Source of the DNA: an uncultured Alphaproteobacteria bacterium
Lineage (GTDB): Bacteria > Pseudomonadota > Alphaproteobacteria > RF32 > CAG-239
Assembly: GCA_949297415.1 (NCBI GenBank)
Contig: CASFSV010000033.1
Location: 1 to 38,616 of the forward strand
Length of the DNA: 38,616 nt
Direction: 5' to 3'
Shown here: positions 22,628 to 31,046 of the stretch, piece by piece
Layout: the number at the start of each line of letters is the position of its first letter
Numbering within the stretch: position 1 is the stretch's first letter
The notes under the pieces: generated by a model
What the model saw: only the letters and a program-made list of their open reading frames with translations
Told to the model about the DNA's origin: nothing
Database searches by the model: none
Program-made: the position numbers and the translations under genes

Positions 22628-23968
22628 TTAAGCACGCCAAGCCTTTAAGACTTTATCAATGCTGTTGTTAACAATAGTTATTTCTTGATGTAATTTTTTA
22701 TTTTCATAAATCTTTAAAGCGGATTGATAGTAATCAATAGCTTCAGCAAAAGCATTTTTATTTTTGCCATTTTTCCCGATATTATAATAGACGTTAGCGA
22801 TATTTTCCTGAATTTTTGCCCACATAACTGGATACAGTTCTCTTCGATAAACTTGTTGCTTATTTTTATAACTCCGAATAGCAAGCATAGAAATATCATC
22901 ACTTTTAGAGAACAGCCCCAACAGAGATAAATAAAATCCCAAATATCCTTCAATTTTAGACCACAATTCAGGAAAAGTTATTTGAGTATAAGTTTTTTCA
23001 GCTTCTCTTAAAAAATAAACCGCATCACGCAACGCTTGAACATCATTGGTAAATTTCCAATACTGAAAATATAACTGCGACAACTTAAAGGATATCTGAG
23101 AGAAATCATAAGGATAGTTATAATGATCCAGATATTTTTGTGCAGTACGATAGTTGGTAATGGCTTCTCTGAACAAGAGCCAGTAGCCGCTCAAATCTTG
23201 CTTTAAGGCAATTTCATAAAGTTGTGCAAGATTTTTATAAATACAACCGATATGAACGTTTTGCATAATTTGTTTTTGGTTAGCTAAAGCACCAAGAAAT
23301 AATTCTTTAGCCATATTAAAAGTCTTTAGAGAAAGTTCTTTTTGAGAAAAACTAAGATAAATTAATCCGACAGTATTCATAATATACGGGGAAAACATCA
23401 AATTACGACTATCTGTAGGTCCTTCAGAGGTAAAGTTATTGATAACATTTTTTAATAATTTCTGTTTTAAGTGTTTTAAATCAATTCGCTGTTCACTGAT
23501 AGAAGCGGCAATAATCCCAGTAATTAAATTTGTTAAAATTTCTGGAAAAAAATTAACATGTTCAAAATATTCAGCAGGAACGAATAAACTATCTAATATG
23601 GAGCAAGTAGCATTATCCCAATCAGAGTAAGCATTAGCAGTTTGGAAGTTCAGACGAATATTTTCATTTTCCTGATATCCCCAAACAATAACATCAGCAT
23701 TAAGTTTTTGCAAAATAGTATTTCCGGCATCAATTAAATCAAAAAAATTACGCCCCTGAAGGTTTAAGAAATTTTTATCAAAAGGTTCGTCAAAAAGTCG
23801 AACATTGAAATTAGGATTTTTTTGTAAAAGTTTAATCAATGACTGCGCAAAACCATAATTTCCGTACTCTACAAAATCAACCACAACAACTTTAAGCGTT
23901 TCAACTTTAGGTAAAATACGCTTATTATCAGTATTTTTTCCGAATAGAACTTTAATAAAATTAACCAT
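22628..23968 (-). CDS. TPR protein with a TolB-like N-terminal domain
   Basis: This 446-residue protein is without signal peptide. Residues of about 25-110 form an alpha/beta unit (LKVVVVDFVEYGNYG, then LNADVIVWGYQENENIRLNFQ) whose pattern recalls the TolB N-terminal-like domain of adenylate-cyclase/TPR proteins. The rest is helical with tetratricopeptide-like repeats, clearest at YYQSALKIYENKK and in the 260-420 region. I start at ATG 23966-23968, with AGGTGA upstream; a GTG 21 bases earlier overlaps the previous stop. It is 13 bp downstream of the MraY-like membrane protein, so the two are co-transcribed and perhaps act together as a scaffold at the membrane. Precise function unknown. Confidence 0.75.
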   Translation of the reverse strand: MVNFIKVLFGKNTDNKRILPKVETLKVVVVDFVEYGNYGFAQSLIKLLQKNPNFNVRLFDEPFDKNFLNLQGRNFFDLIDAGNTILQKLNADVIVWGYQENENIRLNFQTANAYSDWDNATCSILDSLFVPAEYFEHVNFFPEILTNLITGIIAASISEQRIDLKHLKQKLLKNVINNFTSEGPTDSRNLMFSPYIMNTVGLIYLSFSQKELSLKTFNMAKELFLGALANQKQIMQNVHIGCIYKNLAQLYEIALKQDLSGYWLLFREAITNYRTAQKYLDHYNYPYDFSQISFKLSQLYFQYWKFTNDVQALRDAVYFLREAEKTYTQITFPELWSKIEGYLGFYLSLLGLFSKSDDISMLAIRSYKNKQQVYRRELYPVMWAKIQENIANVYYNIGKNGKNKNAFAEAIDYYQSALKIYENKKLHQEITIVNNSIDKVLKAWRA

Positions 23969-23981
23969 CGGTTCACCTAAT

Positions 23982-25130
23982 TTATTCACTTAAAGTTTTC
24001 TTTTTACGAGGTTTACGTTTTGTCGTTGACTTTGTTTTTGTTTTACCCTCTGTAATATTTTCAATCGGAGCGGATTTTTCAAAATCTTTATTTTTAGATA
24101 AAACCCTCTTCACAACATTTTTACCCCATTTAGAAACAGATAACAACTCTTCTGGTTTAGTATCCCCAGATAAGATAGAGAGTAACCATAAATTAAACGC
24201 AACAGCAAAAACAGGCAAAGCAAGTCGTTCGTAAGCAGCTACTTGAAACAAAGCCAAAAGAATATTGACTAAAAAAATTTTAGCAATACTGAAAGCTACG
24301 GATTTTTCTGGCGCACCCAATTCAAGCAAACGATAATAAGACGTATTCATAAACCAATATTCGTGTTTTTGCTGTAGAATAAAACGATTATAGAAAATGC
24401 AGCCAAGTTCAGTAAATAAGTAAGCAGCAGCAATAAACATTGAAGCTTCAGAAAATTCAACAGAAGCATCAAGCATAAAACATGCCATAATAAAACCTAA
24501 AGCAGAAAAACCTCCATTACTAATCATAATTTTTTCGGGAGGCCAACTCAGCAAAGTAAAAGCTAACATAATTCCCATATAAGCCAGAGCCAATGTACCT
24601 AAAATTTGGGGAAGAACACCAAAATAAGTTAAAAGAAAAGCAGCCACCATAACAACCACGAATTGAGATGATGCGATTCCTCCCATACCATTAAGATAAC
24701 CTAAACCTTTTGAAATAAGAAGAATAAGTAAAGCTACAACAAATTTATCCTGAAGAGGTGTAAGGTATTCCGGAAACAATATAAAATCATCAGGTTGCAA
24801 AAAAGTAATAACAAGAGCAAGAACATAAGTAACAAGATTCGTTAGCCAAGCAACATCAAGCAAATAGCAAAAATAAATAAGTACAGAGAAAATAATAGGT
24901 AAAACGAAAGTCCACAAGCTGTAAGATTTAATAGTATCAAAACCACAAGGCTGAAGGAAATAAACACTCACAGCACTCAAAAGAAAGATAATAAGTAGAT
25001 ACCAAAAAGGATCAAGTTTGAATTCATATTCCTCAGGAAAAATATCTGTTTGGATACGCGTTAATACAAACGTCGTTAAAGTAAAGCAGACGAGTAGAAA
25101 ACCAACACCTAAAACAAAAACTTCGCTCAT
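23982..25130 (-). CDS. Multi-pass membrane protein, apparent inactive MraY/WecA-family relative
   Basis: This 382-residue protein has about ten membrane helices and a basic, Lys/Arg-rich cytoplasmic tail. Two stretches match the signature positions of polyprenyl-phosphate N-acetylhexosamine-1-phosphate transferases (MraY/WecA). YLNGMGGIA (residues 145-153) corresponds to the family's NxMDGIDGLA. PPEKIMISNGGFSALGF (197-213) corresponds to PPAKIFMGDTGSLFLGF with equal length. The catalytic aspartates are replaced: DG to NG, DG to GG, and GD to SN. Only one acidic residue (Asp92) remains where the DD pair is expected. It therefore looks like a pseudoenzyme keeping the fold. AGGTGAT precedes the ATG. 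A TPR gene follows 13 bp later and rsmB lies 49 bp upstream. The family assignment is mine by eye. Confidence 0.65.
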   Translation of the reverse strand: MSEVFVLGVGFLLVCFTLTTFVLTRIQTDIFPEEYEFKLDPFWYLLIIFLLSAVSVYFLQPCGFDTIKSYSLWTFVLPIIFSVLIYFCYLLDVAWLTNLVTYVLALVITFLQPDDFILFPEYLTPLQDKFVVALLILLISKGLGYLNGMGGIASSQFVVVMVAAFLLTYFGVLPQILGTLALAYMGIMLAFTLLSWPPEKIMISNGGFSALGFIMACFMLDASVEFSEASMFIAAAYLFTELGCIFYNRFILQQKHEYWFMNTSYYRLLELGAPEKSVAFSIAKIFLVNILLALFQVAAYERLALPVFAVAFNLWLLSILSGDTKPEELLSVSKWGKNVVKRVLSKNKDFEKSAPIENITEGKTKTKSTTKRKPRKKKTLSE

Positions 25131-25179
25131 AATATCACCTTTAGCCTCATTAAGTTTTAATAATTATAACATCAGTTTC

Positions 25180-26448
25180 TTAAATTTTCCTTTGCAAGCA
25201 TGCAATAAAAAAGCCGTCGGCGCCAGATAAATTTGGTTGCTCATCAACAATGAAAGATTGAGGTAAAATACGGAGATAACCTTCTTTAGTAAGCATATTT
25301 TCTGTTCCCGCAATAGATATAGGTAAAACAATAAAATCAGGATGAGTTTTAAGGAAACCATTTATTTGTCCTTCACCTTCAGATTTCGCAAGAGAGCAAG
25401 TTGCATACACAATTATTCCATTAGGGGCTAACAGAGAAATTGCGTGATTGAGGATATCTTTTTGGAGTTTAGCTTGTTGAACAACATCGTTCAATGTTTT
25501 TGTATGAATAATTTCTGGATGTCTTCTAAACGTACCAGTAGCAGAACAAGGGGCATCAATTAAGATGACATCGAATTTTTGAGAAGTTACAAATTGCAAA
25601 GCATCAGAACAAATAACTGTAAGATTTTCAGTAAAATTTAATCTTTCTATATTTGTTCTAAGTGTAGCAAGTCGTTCTTCGGAAATGTCGACAGCAGTAA
25701 CAATTGCTCCCGCATCAAGAAGTTGAGCGGTTTTTCCACCAGGTGCCGCACATAAATCTAAAACTTTTTTTCCTTTTAAGTTTGTCAAAGACTGCACCGC
25801 AAGAGCCGCAGCAGCATCTTGGACCCACCAAATTCCATCATTGTAAGCAGAAAGTCCTGAAACTTTAGTATTAGATTCTAATCGAATAGAACCAGTCGGT
25901 AAAATTAAACCATGAGAAAACGGATTCTGCACTGATTTTTTTAAGGTAATATCCAAAGCAGGCTCAACAGCAGTAAAGCGTTCCATCTGTAAGATTTCAT
26001 CTTGAGTATAATCGGATTTTAAAATTTTTAAAAATTCATCACTGAAATAAGGATGTTTCTTTATAGAAAGTAAATCAGATTTCTGCCGAAGAATATTTCG
26101 CAAAACAGCATTAACAAAATTTGCTCCAAATTTATCTGTAAATTTTTTTGCAATATCAACATAAGAATTGATAACCGCATAATCAGGAGTATCTAAAAAC
26201 AGGAGCTCAGTTATACTCAAATAAAAAATAAAGTTTAATATTTTCTGCTTAGAAGGAATTTTCTTTTTAATAAAATGTGGTAAAACAATCTGCTTGATAA
26301 AAGTCATTTGCCGTAAAGTCGTCAAAAATAGCATATTAAAAAAACTTTTCTGAGCATCAGGAATATTGTCTTTGAAAAAGCTTAAAGGAATATTTGCTGT
26401 TAAAATTTTCTGTAAAATTTCCACATATTCTGCTCGTTCGTTTTTCAT
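25180..26448 (-). CDS. rsmB: 16S rRNA m5C967-type methyltransferase, RsmB-like
   Basis: RsmB methylates C5 of cytosine 967 in 16S rRNA using SAM. The 422-residue protein has the N-terminal NusB-like helical domain (about 1-140) and a Rossmann methyltransferase domain with DLCAAPGGKTAQL (motif I), DAPCSATGTFRRHPEI (motif IV with one catalytic Cys) and YATCSLAKSEGE (motif VI with the second Cys). I use ATG 26446-26448, which has AAAGGA upstream. The frame continues 87 bases further with a poorly coding segment. Divergent from the efflux operon and upstream of the MraY-like gene. The exact target base is inferred from family resemblance. Confidence 0.9.
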   Translation of the reverse strand: MKNERAEYVEILQKILTANIPLSFFKDNIPDAQKSFFNMLFLTTLRQMTFIKQIVLPHFIKKKIPSKQKILNFIFYLSITELLFLDTPDYAVINSYVDIAKKFTDKFGANFVNAVLRNILRQKSDLLSIKKHPYFSDEFLKILKSDYTQDEILQMERFTAVEPALDITLKKSVQNPFSHGLILPTGSIRLESNTKVSGLSAYNDGIWWVQDAAAALAVQSLTNLKGKKVLDLCAAPGGKTAQLLDAGAIVTAVDISEERLATLRTNIERLNFTENLTVICSDALQFVTSQKFDVILIDAPCSATGTFRRHPEIIHTKTLNDVVQQAKLQKDILNHAISLLAPNGIIVYATCSLAKSEGEGQINGFLKTHPDFIVLPISIAGTENMLTKEGYLRILPQSFIVDEQPNLSGADGFFIACLQRKI

Positions 26449-26556
26449 AAAAAAATCCTTTAAATATAAAACATTATGCAAGAGCATTAAACTTTTATTA
26501 AAAAATATTGCCATAAATTTAATGCATATTTTCATAGAAGTAAAGGATAAAAGGAA

Positions 26557-27909
26557 ATGAAGAGTCGACGATTTTTAGTATCGTTAATGTTGGGGACAGC
26601 TTTATGCGCAACACAAGTACAAGCTATTGATGTGTTTAATGTTTATACACATACAGCACCGGAAGGCTGTTTAGAAAAAGATTTAAGCATAAATAAAGAA
26701 GTGTCATTGATAGATTTAATCAAAATCGGAATATGCAATAATTCGGAACTAAGAGTAGATTATATGAGCTTAAAAGGTTCCGAAGCTAATTTAGGTGCAG
26801 CTAAGTCTGAGTATTTTCCAAGTATAGATTTAAATGGCAATATCGGTAAAAATAGCCAAAAGTTTCAAGGAAACCATAGTTCTGAAAATAGTCCATATGA
26901 TGTAAATATTGGACTTTCATTGTTATTGTATGACTTCGGAGGAAGAACGGCGCGTGTAGATAGTTTTAAGTCATATTTGGCAGAAGCCGGGTTTAATTAT
27001 AACAGTTCTTTGCAAGACCTAATATTGTCCATAAATACGGCATATTTTAAGTTATTAGGAGCTAAAGAGGATTTAAAAAGTGCCAAAGCCAATGAGGCAA
27101 TGTACAAAAAATCATATGATGAAGCTAGTCGAAAATATGAAGTAGGAATGGCTGCGTTAAATGATAAGTTGCAGACACAAACAAGCTATGAACAATCAAA
27201 ATTAAAAGTAATAGAAATGGAAAATGCGGTAAAGCAGTTTGAAGGAGATTTAGCAACTATTTTGAATTTACCGCCACAGACAACATTTAAATTAAAATTA
27301 CCACCGACAGATAGAGATTTAACAGCATTAGGCAAAAAAGATACATTAGATAAGATGATAGAAATAGCCGCTCGTGAAAGAGATGAAGTAAAAGCCCAAG
27401 AAATGTTGATTAACGCAGCAAATTCATCTTTGCAAGAATTGCGAGCATCTCGCTATGGTTCTTTTAATTTGTCGGCTCAAAGCGGATACAATAATAATTG
27501 GAAACCAGAGAGAAGTTACGAAAGAGATAATTCAATTAGTCTTAATTACAGCGTGCCATTATTTAGCGGTTTTGAAACAAGCTATAAAATATCGGCAGCG
27601 AAATATAAACGAGAGCAAGAAAGATATGCTTTAGATAAAATAAAAAATGATATAAAAAATGAAGTTTGGGGAGCATATCACGATTATCAAACATCAATTA
27701 AATCATACGAAGTTAGTAAAGAAGTACTAAAAAGTGCAGAAGAAAATGAAAGGGTAGCCTTTACTTCGTATGAAATAGGAAAAACAGACATCATAAATTT
27801 ATTAACGGCAGAGTCCCAATTAGCAGATGCCAGAGATTCTTTGGTAAATGCTTTTTATACAGTTTTGATAAATAAAGCGACTTTATATAGAGCAATAGGG
27901 AGATTTTAA
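26557..27909 (+). CDS. TolC-family outer-membrane efflux channel
   Basis: This 450-residue outer-membrane factor has a signal peptide (MKSRRFLVSLMLGTALCATQVQA) and the duplicated helical hairpins of TolC. Each half shows the pattern of long helices plus short strands, for example LSLLLYDFGGRTARVDSF in the first half and LNYSVPLFSGFETSYKISAAKY in the second. The trimer forms the exit duct for the MacAB-type pump encoded next. AAAGGA lies 9 bases before the ATG. The stop overlaps the next start by one base (TAATG), so the genes are coupled. The specific substrate is unknown. Confidence 0.92.
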   Translation: MKSRRFLVSLMLGTALCATQVQAIDVFNVYTHTAPEGCLEKDLSINKEVSLIDLIKIGICNNSELRVDYMSLKGSEANLGAAKSEYFPSIDLNGNIGKNSQKFQGNHSSENSPYDVNIGLSLLLYDFGGRTARVDSFKSYLAEAGFNYNSSLQDLILSINTAYFKLLGAKEDLKSAKANEAMYKKSYDEASRKYEVGMAALNDKLQTQTSYEQSKLKVIEMENAVKQFEGDLATILNLPPQTTFKLKLPPTDRDLTALGKKDTLDKMIEIAARERDEVKAQEMLINAANSSLQELRASRYGSFNLSAQSGYNNNWKPERSYERDNSISLNYSVPLFSGFETSYKISAAKYKREQERYALDKIKNDIKNEVWGAYHDYQTSIKSYEVSKEVLKSAEENERVAFTSYEIGKTDIINLLTAESQLADARDSLVNAFYTVLINKATLYRAIGRF

Positions 27910-29027
27910 TGATAAACAAAAAGTTAGGAGTAGCTATCGTTTTAGTTTTAGCCGGAGGATACTATTTTTATTCCGGAACTAAAAAAGAGGAATTAAAGGT
28001 CGAAAATTTTGAAATTAGCCAAGTAAAAAGAGGCACCTTGACATATGAGGTAACAGCAACTGGAACAATCAATCCAATTAATACGGTCACCGTAGGTACG
28101 CAAGTTTCAGGAATTGTAGAAACTGTATTGGCGGATTACAACGATGATGTGAAAAAAGGACAGGTTTTAGCTCTATTAGATTCATCGACCTTAAAAGAAA
28201 CAATGGATAAATCTCTTGCAAATTATGAGCTGGCACAAGCAAAAGAGAGGAAGGCCAAGTTAAATTATGACCGTATTAAGAAGCTATTTCAAGATAAATT
28301 AACATCATCTGCATCATTGGAAGATGCGGAAATAGAATACAAAGAAGCTTCAGCAAATGTGCTAGGTGCGAAAGCGGATTACAATATTGCAAAAAAGAAT
28401 TTTGAATATGCGACCATAACTTCACCAGTATCAGGTACCGTAATTTCCAAAGAAATTGAACAAGGACAAACCGTTGCGGCAAGTTTTGAAACTCCAACAT
28501 TATTTGAAGTAGCAGAAGATTTATCCAAAATGCAAATAGAAGCAAGTGTGTCAGAAGCAGATATTGGATATATTAAAAAAGATATGCCGGTAACTTTTAC
28601 GGTAGACGCATATCCAAACGATACGTTTAAGGGAACAATCCGCCAAGTCCGATTATCTCCGACTGAAGACGAAAATGTCGTAATGTACACAGTAATTATT
28701 GAGATAGATAACTCAAGTCGCAAACTCTTACCGGGCATGACCGCATCGGTAACCGTAAAAGCCGATGAAGCAAAAGATGTTTTAATGATATCGGCAATGG
28801 CGTTACAGTATAAACCATCCGCATCCATAAAGGAAAAAATAGAAGTCAAAAAAATAGACGATATTGGAGAAAATCAAGATGTTGTCTTTTTGTTAGAAAA
28901 TGGCAAAATAGTTCCTAAGATTGTTACCAAAGGTCTTTCAGATATGACGAATATAGAGATAAAAGAAGGGCTAAAAGAGGGCGATCAAGTAATTGTAGAG
29001 GCATTATTTGAGCAAAGGCGGAAATAA
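27909..29027 (+). CDS. macA: MacA-like periplasmic adaptor (HlyD/RND-MFP family)
   Basis: This 372-residue membrane fusion protein has an N-terminal anchor helix (LGVAIVLVLAGGYYFYSG). A barrel-lipoyl domain follows (TVTVGTQVSGIVETVLADYNDDVKKGQ, lipoyl half), then a long helical hairpin (about 95-150) and the second lipoyl half (FEYATITSPVSGTVI). It ends in the beta-barrel and membrane-proximal domains. It bridges the MacB permease and the TolC channel. Start and stop overlap neighbours by one base each. The family is certain; the MacA subtype is inferred from the adjacent MacB-type ABC genes. Confidence 0.9.
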   Translation: MINKKLGVAIVLVLAGGYYFYSGTKKEELKVENFEISQVKRGTLTYEVTATGTINPINTVTVGTQVSGIVETVLADYNDDVKKGQVLALLDSSTLKETMDKSLANYELAQAKERKAKLNYDRIKKLFQDKLTSSASLEDAEIEYKEASANVLGAKADYNIAKKNFEYATITSPVSGTVISKEIEQGQTVAASFETPTLFEVAEDLSKMQIEASVSEADIGYIKKDMPVTFTVDAYPNDTFKGTIRQVRLSPTEDENVVMYTVIIEIDNSSRKLLPGMTASVTVKADEAKDVLMISAMALQYKPSASIKEKIEVKKIDDIGENQDVVFLLENGKIVPKIVTKGLSDMTNIEIKEGLKEGDQVIVEALFEQRRK

Positions 29028-29752
29028 TGGCAGAAAAAATAGTAATAGATGTTCAACATGTGTGTAAAACATATTTTATGGAAGGTGGCACGAGTCAATC
29101 TGTATTGAAAGATATTAACTTTCAAATTAAATCAGGAGAGTTCGTGGCTATCATGGGACCATCCGGCTCAGGAAAATCAACTTTGATGAACATATTAGGG
29201 TGCTTAGATAAGCCCACTAGTGGCAAGTACATTCTTGAAGGATATGATATTGCTTCAAAAGATGATAAAGAGTTGGCAGTTATCAGAGGAAAGACGATAG
29301 GTTTCGTTTTCCAAAATTTTAATCTGATGATGAAAAGAACAATTGCGGATAATGTATCATTGCCATTGATATATCAAAAAGTAGGGGAAACAGAAAGATA
29401 TAATCGAGCGGTGGAAATGTTGAAAAAAGTCAATTTGATTGGCTATCAAGATCGTCCGCCGTCACAAATTTCCGGAGGTATGCAACAAAGAGTAGCCATA
29501 GCCAGAGCCTTAATAAATAATCCGGCGATAATTTTTGCTGATGAGCCGACCGGAAACCTAGATAGTAAAACATCTGATGAAATTATGGAACTATTTACAT
29601 TTTTGAACAAGCAAGGCATCACGATAGTATTAGTAACTCACGAAGATGACGTGGCAGACTATGCAACTCGTATGATAAAAATAAGCGATGGACATAAAGT
29701 GTATGATGGTTTGCGCAAAGAATACAGCAAAGAAAAGGAAATAAAATGCTGA
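29027..29752 (+). CDS. MacB-type ABC transporter ATPase subunit
   Basis: This 241-residue ATPase has Walker [11 protein letters not shown]-loop GFVFQNFNL, signature [15 protein letters not shown], Walker [13 protein letters not shown] and H-loop VTHEDDVA. The QNFNLM and SGGMQQR patterns are typical of the MacB/LolD group that works by mechanotransmission across the periplasm. In Gammaproteobacteria MacB this domain is fused to the permease. Here it is a separate gene whose last 7 bases overlap the permease start (ATGCTGA). Confidence 0.93.
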   Translation: MAEKIVIDVQHVCKTYFMEGGTSQSVLKDINFQIKSGEFVAIMGPSGSGKSTLMNILGCLDKPTSGKYILEGYDIASKDDKELAVIRGKTIGFVFQNFNLMMKRTIADNVSLPLIYQKVGETERYNRAVEMLKKVNLIGYQDRPPSQISGGMQQRVAIARALINNPAIIFADEPTGNLDSKTSDEIMELFTFLNKQGITIVLVTHEDDVADYATRMIKISDGHKVYDGLRKEYSKEKEIKC

Positions 29753-30963
29753 CAGCGATAATAAAAGAAGCATGGATATCAATCGCATCATATAAACTGA
29801 GAACATTTTTAACCATGCTCGGTATCATGATAGGTGTAGCAGCTGTAGTGATGATGGTATCGGCAGGGCAGGCCGTACAAAACCGCATTACGGATACTTT
29901 TGCCTCAATGGGTAGTAATTTGATATTGATTGGTCCTGCGGAATTGGTGACAGGCGGTGTAAGAGGAGGAAGAGGTTTACCTAGTGTAACGGTGGCGGAT
30001 GTTGCCGCATTAAAAACTCTAAAGGATGTAGAAACAACCTCATATCTGATGAATGCGGCGGTTCAAGCCGTCTATGGCTCCAGAAACTATGGTGTAAGCG
30101 TAAAAGGTACTAATCCGGATTATTTGGCAGTAAACAACTGGGAAATAGAAGATGGCATTATGTTTACCGAAAAAGATGTACGCGCCGCCAAGCCTTATGC
30201 GGTTATTGGGCAAACAGTCGTAGATGAATTATTCGGCTTACAAAACCCGATAGGTAAAACGATACGTTTGAAAGGCAAGCCTTTTAAAGTGATAGGAACT
30301 TTGCGTGAAAAAGGTGATGGCTTAATGGGTGATGACCAAGACAATATTATCTTGATGCCATCAACAACAGTTCGACAGAGAATAGCAGGATCTCCGCGCC
30401 CACAATATACAGGGATAGCTTTTGTTAAAGCAACGTCCGAAGATAAGATGGAATTGGTGGCAAAGCGTGTGGAATATATGCTACGAACCAGACACCGCCT
30501 GAAAGATGGAGTTAAAAACGACTTTACTGTAAGATTGATGACGGAAATGGTTGAAAAAGTTCGCAGTGTGGGCTTTGTACTGTCGGCATTATTGGCAGCG
30601 ATTGCTTCTATTTCTTTGATTGTCGGCAGTATCGGCATTATGAACATGATGCTCGTATCGGTAACCGAACGCACGAGAGAAATAGGTACCAGAAAGGCAC
30701 TGGGCGCGCCAAACAGTTGGATAATGATGCAATTTTTGGCTGAATCGGTGTTAATTTCGTTTATTGGTAGCTTTGTCGGCATGGTGTTTGGAATAGCTTT
30801 TTCGCAATTAGGCGGACATTTGTTCGGTTATGAAGTACCAATTTCTATTTGGTCTGTTATCGTATCGGTAACGGTTGCGGTGGTAGTAGGTATTGTTTCG
30901 GGACTAATGCCTGCCTTAAAAGCGATGCGCTTAAACCCGATAGATGCGTTGAGGTACCAATAA
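29746..30963 (+). CDS. MacB-type ABC transporter permease (FtsX-like)
   Basis: This 405-residue permease has an N-terminal membrane helix (LRTFLTMLGIMIGVAAVVMMVSAG), then a large periplasmic MacB-PCD domain (about 45-270), then three C-terminal helices. The FtsX-type signatures GSIGIMNMMLVSVTERTREIG and ALKAMRLNPIDALRYQ (last residues) are clear. It forms the inner-membrane part of the tripartite pump with the adaptor and channel encoded upstream. No hairpin terminator follows at once. The helicase gene begins 83 bp later with its own promoter. Confidence 0.93.
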   Translation: MLTAIIKEAWISIASYKLRTFLTMLGIMIGVAAVVMMVSAGQAVQNRITDTFASMGSNLILIGPAELVTGGVRGGRGLPSVTVADVAALKTLKDVETTSYLMNAAVQAVYGSRNYGVSVKGTNPDYLAVNNWEIEDGIMFTEKDVRAAKPYAVIGQTVVDELFGLQNPIGKTIRLKGKPFKVIGTLREKGDGLMGDDQDNIILMPSTTVRQRIAGSPRPQYTGIAFVKATSEDKMELVAKRVEYMLRTRHRLKDGVKNDFTVRLMTEMVEKVRSVGFVLSALLAAIASISLIVGSIGIMNMMLVSVTERTREIGTRKALGAPNSWIMMQFLAESVLISFIGSFVGMVFGIAFSQLGGHLFGYEVPISIWSVIVSVTVAVVVGIVSGLMPALKAMRLNPIDALRYQ

Positions 30964-30985
30964 ATAAAAATAGCCAAATTTTTGC

Positions 30986-31014
30986 TTGCCAGAGTCTCGA
31001 TTCTATGGTATTAT
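30986..31014 (+). promoter_or_regulatory. Sigma70-type promoter for the repeat-tailed helicase
   Basis: TTGCCA (30986-30991), a 17-bp spacer and TATTAT (31009-31014) lie in the 83-bp gap before the helicase start at 31047. Confidence 0.65.
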
Positions 31015-31046
31015 CAGATAGTTTTTTAAACAAAAGAGGACGAGAA

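Noticed and set aside
26449..26535. N-terminal extension of RsmB
   Set aside because: The segment is hydrophobic and not family-like, and the ATG at 26448 has a clear ribosome-binding site.
30849..31046. Upstream extension of the helicase reading frame into the permease gene
   Set aside because: It overlaps a well-defined FtsX-type C-terminus. A promoter and a GAGGA site support the ATG at 31047.
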